This document shows positions 55,854 to 64,000 of a stretch of DNA of 64,000 nucleotides, one piece after another. The DNA is from Nectonema munidae (lineage: Eukaryota > Nematomorpha > Nectonematoida > Nectonematidae): the NCBI GenBank assembly GCA_030549495.1, contig JAUIRK010000815.1, positions 49,662 to 113,661 of the forward strand. Reading direction: 5' to 3'. The notes under the pieces are model-generated. The model worked only from the letters and a program-made list of their open reading frames with translations, ran no database searches and was not told where the DNA came from. Made by a program: the position numbers and the translations under genes. Every line of letters begins with the position of its first letter. Position 1 is the stretch's first letter.

Positions 55854-56109
55854 CATACGCTGATATTTTACACCAGTTCCCTCGTTCGTTGTAATCATTT
55901 TCAATTATTCTACATTTTTTTCCATTATCAATAGAACAAATTTTAACATTTAACCTCTTTTTTCGACTTACATAACGTCAGAAAATTTGCTCATTTCATA
56001 TTAAAATTTTTTATCATTTGCATCAATCAAAATATAACATTAAAAAAAGTAAAACCATCGTATCTCAAATGCAACGAACGAGGCAACTGGTGTAAAATAA
56101 TAGCGTATG
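55854..56109. mobile_element. mariner-type MITE (256 bp) with 38-bp inverted repeats
   Basis: Left CATACGCTGATATTTTACAC, CAGTTCCCTCGTTCGTTG; right CAACGAACGAGGCAACTG, GTGTAAAATAATAGCGTATG: 38 bp with about three mismatches. TA stands on both sides (55852-55853 and 56110-56111), the target duplication of Tc1/mariner elements. No coding content. Confidence 0.85.
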
Positions 56110-56638
56110 TATTACAGTATATCAGATGATATTTTTTTTAAAGAAATAGTATCTGTTTTTAAAAATTAATATCATTTCTCAAAAAACAACAGCCATGATG
56201 TTTCGTGTAAACTTTATATCATTTTATCTTCTTACATAATACAAAACCAAAAGAAGAAATTGGATAAAAATGAGGGGATGAAATGAAAAATGTAATTAAT
56301 TTTGAAAAATACACTAACTTATATGCCTCCGAATAGTTTTTATATCATTTTTATATTATATAGAAAGTAAAATTTTGGTGGAGAAATCAATGGAATGGCT
56401 CCAAATACTACCCACTATGGAGTTATTTTAAAAAAAAATATATATAAATATTTTTTTAAAAAACAAATTAAACTTTTATTGAAATTAAAGTATGTGTTTT
56501 CAAGCGAAAGTTATCTGCATTTTTGTTAATTCTGTTTTTTGTTTTTTAACACCTCCTGTTCTAATTAGTTCAACAACAACAGACTTAACTATAGACATGA
56601 TAAACGGTCATTTTGGTTCACTATTTCAAGCTTAGCAT

Positions 56639-56929
56639 ATGAAAACTCTTGGATTAAGTAGATATTTCGATGATTTCTGCCATTCTTTGGAAAAATTAGA
56701 TGCCGAAGGAAGAATTTTAATAGAACGCCTCAGTTGCTTGATGTGTTCAAAGTACTTTTGTTCAATCAAAGAAAAAAACAAGCACTCATCATTTTGTATC
56801 TTTAAACCCATACAAGGCCAAATAATTTTAGAAAATGAAAGTTACGAAGAAAAAGTTAAATATGAAGATGAAAATAATTTTGGGCTAAATATTTTTCATA
56901 GAATTGACCAAATATTTTCTACAAAATAA
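56639..56929 (+). CDS. Possible small C2HC zinc-finger protein (96 residues)
   Basis: A continuous frame with an apparent zinc-binding pattern C-x2-C-x12-H-x3-C (CLMCSKYFCSIKEKNKHSSFC region, residues 33-53) preceded by a leucine-rich helix (LSRYFDDFCHSLEKLDAEGR). The rest is acidic. The stop codon overlaps an AATAAA signal (AAATAAAAAA). No family is recognised. It lies inside the eroded hAT region on the opposite strand, so it might be a host exon, a second mobile-element gene or chance. Confidence 0.3.
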   Translation: MKTLGLSRYFDDFCHSLEKLDAEGRILIERLSCLMCSKYFCSIKEKNKHSSFCIFKPIQGQIILENESYEEKVKYEDENNFGLNIFHRIDQIFSTK

Positions 56930-57710
56930 AAAATTTTAATCTTCTATTTTTTCTTACAAGTTGATGTCAACTAAACGTGGGGGGAGGGGGGGGAAGTGAA
57001 GTTAACATTGGTTCACAATAGGTGGGCGGCAAAATTTGACAAATATTGATTGACGTTAATTGTGATCGACTCCTAAGCATAACAAGTAATGTCTTTAATT
57101 TCAGATAATTTTCCAAGTTTTAACATGTGTGAGCAGGCATCAGATATAAGTGAAATAAAATCATGTTTCAAATCAAGAGAAAAATCTTATAAGGCTTTTT
57201 AAATTTTTTAGAGCATCGTTTGCTCAAACAGCCAAACGATTTCTTAAATTATATATTAATCTTCTGTTAACACAACATGTTGCTTCATCTAAACTAAGTA
57301 AAAAACGTTTTTTTTTCATTTTTTTTCCTGTGAAAATTATACTTAATTTGGTTCTCGTTGTGTTCATAAAAATCTAAAAAATCTTTTTTATTTGTGTCTT
57401 ATATTTAGGTAGGATGTAATCATTTGGTTTCAAAGGTTTTCTTATAGTATCACATTTAGAAAGCTGAGATTTTAAAATTATAGAATTGATTGTTTCTTTT
57501 TTGCATTCCTAAATAAGTTTCAATTAATGCGGGTCTTTTATTTTTTACAACTTTAACAATGTTTTTATTGAAACTTTTTAGGTGTATTTTATGTTTGTGT
57601 TTCAAATCATCAATTAGCCATTTAGTACTTGATCCAGTCTCGTAAATTTTTCTAAAAATCTTTACATTTGACTCTATTTTTCTGTACAAATAATGCTCCC
57701 AACCAAACAA

Positions 57711-58002
57711 AAGATTTTCTTTGAGAACTAATATCTTTAAAATGATCAGAATCCATTGAATAAAAACAAAATATATATATTAGCAATCTAAAAAAATACA
57801 AAAATGAAATACGAAAAAATTTTTAGAAAATCATTTAAAGTGGGCATTTTCGTTTTTTAATAATTTTAGTTTAAATTACCTTTTTATTTTGTTTATTCGT
57901 AAGAGCGCAGTTAAATTGTTATGTAAACATTTTACGAATAAAATTTTTTTTTTATCTTTATTAGAGTTAAAATTAATCGTTTGTTTTGGGTGCAAGTATA
58001 TT
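57711..58002. other. Gene-free AT-rich DNA
   Basis: Nothing recognised. Confidence 0.4.
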
Positions 58003-58227
58003 TAACCCCGAGATACGGGGTCATATTTTTTCTAGTTTGCCCCGAGGTAGCGGGGTCGAGATGGGCTCCTTACTTATAATTAGAGATTAAACCCCGTCCC
58101 CGTCTCCCCGGGGAAAAATGCGAAAAAAGCCTCCCCGCTCCTAGGGGAAAATCTCTTTTTTCTCCCGGGAAAAAATACAAGATTAAATTTACAGTTATAA
58201 TGATATTTTTACATTATATGATAGATA

Positions 58228-58545
58228 ATGTGGTGGTATTTATTTATTATGTGCATTTCAAAGCTATATGTATTATTTATAATTCCTGATTCAACTTGTA
58301 ATCAATTCATATGTGGTGGTATTTATGTATTATGTATGTGCAGTAGTGGGATTCAATTTTTTTTGTCAGCCGGTTCTGTTAGAAAAAAGTCAAATTTGTC
58401 AGCAAATAAACTGATCAATTTTGATTATTTCCCAAACAACAAAATTCAGTGAGACGGTTCTAACGAACCGGCTGAATCGCACTACTGTGTATGTGTATTT
58501 CAAAGTTATATGTATTATTTATAATTCATCATTATTCAAATTGTA
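58228..58545 (+). repeat. 83-bp tandem duplication, second unit split by a MITE
   Basis: Unit 1 (58228-58310) starts ATGTGGTGGTATTTATTTAT. Unit 2 starts at 58311 with ATGTGGTGGTATTTATGTAT, is interrupted at 58341, and resumes after the MITE with ATTTCAAAGTTATATGTATT, which matches ATTTCAAAGCTATATGTATT of unit 1. Confidence 0.85.
58341..58487. mobile_element. hAT MITE (147 bp) with 8-bp target duplication
   Basis: Termini CAGTAGTGGGATTCAA and TGAATCGCACTACTG; subterminal GCCGGTTC and GAACCGGC are also inverted. It is flanked by the exact duplication TGTATGTG (58333-58340 and 58488-58495). Confidence 0.92.
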
Positions 58546-59039
58546 AACAAAAACAGACTCTCTCAGGATTATTGTTTTTAAAATTCTATTATTTGAACAA
58601 TTTTGAATAAATAATTTCAAAATTTTAGTGGTCTTCTTCATAAAAAAAATATTTTTTTCCCTGGGGAATCCCAGGGGTGAGAAAAAAATTTACTTCAGGG
58701 TCCCTGCTCCCCGGAGAGGGAAAAAAAGCTATCGGGGTACAATCCCGAATTATAACTCTGTATTTGTACATATTTATTATCAATGTACATTTAATTCTCT
58801 ATAAATATTTTATACATAAGTATGTTTCATGTATTTTTGTTTTTTCAATTATTTAATTATTAGAGATATTTCATACAAGCGGCTCTAAGTATAACGTGTT
58901 GTAAATTTTTTATAGAACTATCTATATATATATAATATTCTCCTTTATTATATTTTCCTTCTTTACAAATAAATCTCTAAGAATTTTTGTTTCACTTATA
59001 TCCAATAAAGGCTAAAAACTTTCAAACTGCTGTCTCATT

Positions 59040-59880
59040 TTCGGACATCGCGGTTCCCTTTGCATCCATAAGCTAATCCTCTTGACTCCCAAGCAGGATG
59101 TCTTTCCGATATCATCTGGCTAGTTCTCATAGACCCGCTTCTCGATCTAATCCACACCAACACAGATTTCTCTCAATGTTTTTTAGATGACATATTATTC
59201 ACTTTCATCAGTAACTCTCAACAAGAAAACCTCACCAAATCCTCTTCATTTCTACTAAGGCTACAAGAAAGAGCATGCACACATATTTTTAACTCCAGCA
59301 AAACCAGCCTCATTCACTTCACACGCAATCACACAGAAGATTTACCCCTTCATTTAAATACCACTACTTCTATACCTGCCTCAAAAACTATCAAATATCT
59401 AAGACTTAACCTCCAATTCAATCTAAAATTTTCAATACACTTTAAAAAAATATATCAAAAACTCTCGGTCACCCTTTTTCACTTAAAAGCGCTATCTCTT
59501 ATAAATGGGGCCTCCGTCCCAAACACACCAAATACACAACCATCGATTTTCTTAACAAAATCCACCGTCTCTCCCTACTTTGCATCACCAACGCATATCG
59601 CACTACTTTCAAACAATGCCTAGAAATTTTAACAAACACCCTACCATTAAAACTTCAACTCAAAAAACCATTATTACGGGCTTCATCTTGACATACAACA
59701 ACTTACTTCTTCATTCCGATCACACTACTCCTTCCTATTCTTTCTACTGTACTCTATTAGCAAAATACGCATCTAATTTTGCTAACTACCTAGTTCGTCC
59801 CTCTATACATCCATCTTTTTTAAGCTGCACAAAATCTATTCAAAACCTCTATATGTAAAAAGAAATTTTTTGCAAAACGA
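59040..59880 (+). mobile_element. LINE fragment (end of reverse transcriptase), copy 1
   Basis: Opens inside the reverse transcriptase with AGCLSDIIWLVLIDPLLDLI, then FLDDILFTFIS in place of the catalytic YSDD box, then LLRLQERACTHIFNSSKTSL and KTIKYLRLNLQFN. It ends with fragments that parallel copy 2 (NAYRTTFKQCLEILTNTLPL beside RAYKTSSNRILLFFTNCLPL). It is 5'-truncated and broken by frame changes. It shares the C-rich, G-poor plus strand of copy 2. Confidence 0.85.
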
Positions 59881-60137
59881 TTAATTTTACACTTTCGCTC
59901 TAACTCTTTATCATCCTCCCCCCCTTCCCTTTTATTTTCAATAAATCCAAATTTTCAATGGTTGCCAACGTTGCAAAATTATTTTTCCTTTAATTTAATA
60001 TTTACTATTTTATATATAACATAGACATCCTACCCACACACATAGACTATCCTAATAACTACACATGTCATATTTAAAAAAATATCTAGTTTTTTCTTAT
60101 CTTTCTACCTCATTTTTCTCTCTTTAAACTCACAACT
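59881..60137 (+). other. Junction between two LINE copies
   Basis: C-rich, non-coding. Probably the 3' end of copy 1 or the 5' untranslated region of copy 2. No poly(A) tail or target duplication is obvious. Confidence 0.4.
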
Positions 60138-63100
60138 ATGGAAAACATACCCATACAATCTTACACACGAACACCTCTCCCCCCAAATCTAAACGACCAT
60201 GTCCTGAAATTAAATCTCAAACCCCAACAACCTCTCAAATTATCTCTAACATGTTTGACGACTTCATTTCTCACGCATCACTATCCGCTGAAGACAGCAT
60301 TAAATTCTATAAACTAAAATCTGACACCCTTTTAAACATTGCCTCAGAAATTAAACATATGAGCCTCTCCAATACACCCAACTCCAATACTATCAGTTAT
60401 GCTTCAACTGCTGCTACCCAACCAACGATCATTACTAACCCATCTACTTCTCGTATACCCAACTTACTACCCAAACCATGAAAAAAGTTAGACCCAAAAC
60501 TCTCAATCGAAATAATCCCTAAGCAATCAAATAAATCCCGCATCGAAATTATAGATTTAAAAAATCCATAATCAAAAAAATGGAACCTAAATTAAACCGT
60601 TTTACCATAAAAACACCAGAAGCTCTAAAGAAGGAACTCTCTATTTTCAATTCTCCTCAACCGCTGAAAAAGACACTGTTGTTTCTAAATTGAACAAAAA
60701 CGGTGTCACTACCAATGATATTCCACCTTCATACCCAAATTTTGTACTTCCAAGTATCCCTAAAGAAATACCCCTAGACTCTCTATCCCAACTACTTTAC
60801 GAAAGTAACCCCCATATTAAATCCTTAGGCACACTTGAATCTTTAAAAAAAAATAGGAAATTAGGGTATCTATTCTTACACCACCTCCTTTCGCCCTAGT
60901 AACTCGATAATAGCCAAATTCTTAATGGAAAACCCTAAACTTATAATAGAAAACCTCATTCTAACCTCTAAAATACTAAAACCCAAATTACATCAATGTG
61001 AAACCTGACTCAAATTTAACCCCACAACCTTACACTGTAAATCAAACTCTCCCCACTGCGCTCACTGTGGTCAAAGAGATCATTCTATTGCCTCTTGTAT
61101 CTTCAAAGAAAACTTCCACCCCTCCCACTCATGCCCCTTTCGAGTACAACATCTTACTAACCTAAATGAAAACCACCAAAACCTACTCAAAACCTTTATA
61201 TGTTAAACATTCTCCACATAAATCGAAACCACTCTAAAACAGCTTGGTCGAACCTCCTCAAAATCCTACATTCTAACTCTTTTGATATTATATCCATAAA
61301 CGAGCCCTACACAAAAAACTATTCTTTCCCTTCAATTCCTCCAAATTACACTGTACTACATGCACTTACAGTAACACTTTATTCAACTCTTATTTTCTGT
61401 TCTCTCTACTCTACCCCTTCCAATACACATGCCATTCCCTTAAACTTTTCTCACAATCTTAAAGCCACTCAAAATTTATCACCTCTTTACCTCAAAAATC
61501 ATCACATTATCATCAGCACAGATTGTAATTCCCGTTCTTTCCTATGCGACTACAAAGAAAATACACGTGGCGCGCAACTCCTCTCCTTCCTAGCCGCAAA
61601 CAATCTTTACATAGTGGATACATCTAAAGACCATACTTTTAGGAAATTTACTAACAACAAAACCGCGTCCTCCCATGTTGACCTAACCATAGCCTCAAAA
61701 AACACATTAAAATTCATTACAAATTGGCACATCTTAAACACACCATCTGCTTCCGACAAACTTTTTATAACTTATCAAGTTAATATAAAACCTTTCACAA
61801 GAGTATCAAATCAAAACACACCTAAAACTCACTGGACCACCTTCCTAAATCAATTAAAGTCACAACTTCCCTCAACTATTCCCCACATAAATTCTCCCGG
61901 TGATTATGACTCTGCAGCCCTTACCCTCAACAACACAATTAAACTTTCCTTCACACTATCAACCCCAGCCAAACTATATTTACGTAGAAAACACACATAC
62001 TTGAGGACTCCCTTTCTCACCTCGCTTAAAAAATCCCTAAAAAACACTTCGTAAAAACCATAACCCTAACAATATAGAACATTACTTCAATATAAAAAAT
62101 AGATATATGGCAGAAATAAATTCTGCAAAAAAAGAATCTTGGAAAAAATTCTGCTCCTCCTCTCTTAAAAATTTATGGAAGGTGATTAATTCCGTCCTCA
62201 AAAATCGGAAAGTTTCTCAACTGAATCCACTCCTACTGCACACAATTTCCAACGACCCATTAATCAACCCATCCTTTCTTTCAACGCTTTTCCCTCAGGA
62301 TTCTCATACATCCGATAACATAGTAAACCACTCTATACGCGAACATGTCTCCTCCTTCTCATCCCTAAACTCATCCCAAACTTTTCCTCCAGTAAATCTA
62401 GCGGAATTAGCCTCAGCTATAAATAACCTAAATCCTAAATCATCCCCGAGCCTTGATCTTATAACCACAAAACATATCATAAAATCCTTCCCTTTATATT
62501 CACAATATCTCTTACAATTATACCACAGTTGCCTAAAATTCTCCTTTTTCCCATCTATCTGGAAAATAAGTAAGCTTATTTTACTTACCAAACCCAACAA
62601 AGACTTAGGCCTCATAACCAACTGGCGACCAATCACTATCCTTCCTACTTTAGGAAAAATCTTAGAAAAAATTCTACGCAAAAGATTTCTCTTTCACATC
62701 ACCACATTTAACAAAATTAGTCGCTTCCAATTTGCACACCTCCCACACAAAAGTCCAGAATCCGCTCTATATATACTCTCCTCCTACCTCGAAGCAAAAC
62801 TATATTCCAAATTAACATCATCCGCCCTCTTTCTAGACATCAACAACGCCTTCAATTTAGCATGGCATCCTGCTATCGTTTTCAATATGATCCGACAAAA
62901 ATACCCCAATTATCTCATAAAATTCATTCAAAATTACCTTTCAAATCGGTGCCTTATATTCAGACACAATTGTCTAGTTGCCATTCATTCCCTCTCACTA
63001 TCCACGCCACAAGGTGGGTGCCTCTCCGATATCCTCTGGATTATACTTATAAACCCCCTATTAGATATATTAGCTAACAATTCAGCCTTCTTTCAATGAT

Positions 63101-64000
63101 ATTCAGATGATCTAACCTTCATCTTTACCTCAAATTCTCAAAAAGAAAACATAATGAACATCAACTCTCTCTATAACACGCTAACTTTTGCAGCCGATTC
63201 ATTAAAAGTAAAATTTAACGCAACAAAATCAACTCTTATACACTCCACACGAACACATTCCCCTCACCTCCCACTATTAAAATCCAGCGATATCCTCATC
63301 CAACAATTCTTCCTCCATGAAATATTTAGGGCTCACCTTTCAATCAAACCTCAAATGGTCATCCCAATTCAAAAACCTATACCACAAACTATCTTCAACT
63401 CTTTTCTCTTTTAGTAAAATTATATCTTATAAATGGTGTCTAAGTATTAAACACTCATCTTTTATATACAAATCAATCATCCTACCTACGCTTGAGTATG
63501 GCATTCTTTCATGGGGCCTATTATTAAACTACCCCTCATCACTCACTTATCTAAATAAAATCCACCGCCTTTGCCTCATCACAATGACCAGGGCCTACAA
63601 AACCTCCTCTAATAGAATCCTATTATTCTTTACGAACTGCCTTCCTCTAATCCTTCATCTCAAACAAATTGCTAACAAAAAATATATCATGATACGCATC
63701 GAACCAAATTTTTATCTTAAGTTCTTCTATTTCCATAACACTCAAATTACATCCTCTCAAACTTACTACAAATCCTTACTCCAACAATTTTCGTCTTATC
63801 CAAACAACATTTTCATCCAACCCAAAATCAATCCACTATCTTTATTTCACCCTTCCTCACCCTTACCTTTCTCTCTTCACAACTGTTTCATCAAATCCAT
63901 CGCTAAACTTCTAATTACGACCCGCTCCAACTTTACCTCAACTTCATTAAGACTATTCCTGGATAGCTCAAAAACCGCAAACAAATCTTCCTATGCTTTT
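60138..64000 (+). mobile_element. APE-type LINE (I/R1-like), copy 2, cut by window end
   Basis: ORF1 (about 60138-61206, with frame breaks) ends in CCHC knuckles: LHCKSNSPHCAHCGQRDHSI, ASCIFKENFHPSHSCPF. ORF2 starts at 61200; its ATG overlaps the ORF1 stop in ATGTTAA. The endonuclease (61200-62054) has FDIISINEPY, IIISTDCNSRS, SHVDLTI and a diverged SDKLFI (usually SDH). The reverse transcriptase (62107-63099 and on) has KLILLTKPNKDLGLITNWRP, SALFLDINNAFNLAWHPAI and STPQGGCLSDILW; an in-frame TGA falls just before YSDDLTFIF. Downstream IILPTLEYGILSWG is typical of the thumb region. LRLFLDSSKTANK at the window edge might be the start of an RNase H domain. The copy is long but dead. Confidence 0.92.

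Larger units (their letters stand above)
54795..57710 (-). mobile_element. Eroded hAT transposon remnants
   Basis: At the upper end (57456-57710) a frame with BED-type finger features reads ETGSSTKWLIDDLKHKHKIH ... ALIETYLGMQ. At the lower end (54795-55022) the dimerisation part reads LIYNALKTIKPTSFAPERVF, SSMGSFKSKIINRLNDKTLL, and just above it LDILRIAVNIFDRLYGKE. Both lie in the same orientation, consistent with one element of about 2.9 kb whose centre has lost its coding frame and taken up other sequences (a mariner-type MITE at 55854 and a plus-strand frame at 56639). Whether both ends come from one insertion is inference. Confidence 0.65.
58003..58760. repeat. GC-rich hairpin-prone repeat region
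   Basis: Two GC-rich blocks (about 58003-58165 and 58660-58745) stand out in AT-rich DNA. The left one has stem words CCCCGAGATACGGGG, CCCCGAGGTAGCGGGG, TCTCCCCGGGGA and CTCCTAGGGG; the right one has CCCTGGGGAATCCCAGGGG and CTCCCCGGAGAGGG. They look like the two ends of an element of unknown class. Between them lie a tandem duplication and a hAT MITE. Confidence 0.5.

Noticed and set aside
58228-58452. 74-residue plus-strand frame
   Set aside because: Runs through a tandem duplication and a MITE; not a gene.
62304-62681. 125-residue minus-strand open frame
   Set aside because: Antisense shadow of the LINE reverse transcriptase; frame length is explained by the C-rich coding strand.
1-64000. 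CRISPR arrays, bacterial operons, LTR or virus-like elements
   Set aside because: No regularly spaced repeats, no ribosome-binding-site operons and no gag, protease, integrase or capsid-like frames were seen.

Overview
The window looks like nuclear DNA of an animal, most likely an arthropod. I lean to a copepod of the sea-louse kind, but that is inference. It is very AT-rich, gene-poor and full of decayed DNA transposons (hAT, piggyBac, Tigger/pogo, IS630-like), LINEs, tRNA-derived SINEs and MITEs. The recognisable host genes are metazoan and have GT-AG introns, several of them only 50-55 nt long.

Layout. 1-5.4 kb: gene-free AT-rich DNA. 5.4-6.9 kb (+): two-exon Myt1-type CDK-inhibitory kinase. 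6.9-13.8 kb: gene-free, with a near-perfect foldback palindrome at 8.4-8.7 kb and a hAT MITE. 13.8-23.4 kb: transposon cluster, holding a ZBED5-like hAT, a SINE with clear target duplications, a piggyBac transposase split by a hAT insertion with an exact 8-bp duplication, an IS630-like relic and two piggyBac MITEs. 24.0-24.7 kb (-): RNA-exosome subunit RRP46/EXOSC5. 25.2-37.7 kb: more elements (Tigger, an inverted repeat, MITEs, SINEs, a second ZBED5-like hAT, a LINE tail) and local duplications. 38.8-39.1 kb (+): small two-exon coiled-coil gene that I do not recognise. 40-43 kb: hAT and piggyBac fragments and a TTAA-flanked piggyBac-like element.

43.8-54.1 kb (-): an eight-exon R3HCC1/R3HCC1L-like gene assembled here from phase-compatible splice sites (1,095 nt, 364 residues). 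An ARMC7 gene (+) lies inside one of its introns, and a damaged copy of its own 5' exons lies in another. 54.8-57.7 kb: eroded hAT pieces, a mariner-type MITE and a possible small zinc-finger gene. 58-58.8 kb: GC-rich hairpin-prone DNA containing a tandem duplication split by a hAT MITE. 59-64 kb (+): two head-to-tail copies of one APE-type LINE; the second has ORF1 overlapping ORF2 and runs off the window.

The host genes (mitotic CDK control, RNA decay, an R3HCC1L protein with a motif resembling exon-junction-complex binders, ARMC7) do not form one pathway. Consensus AG splice acceptors lie 10-100 nt upstream of all five start codons, which would fit 5'UTR introns or spliced-leader trans-splicing. 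I found no CRISPR, no complete RNA gene and no LTR or virus-like element.
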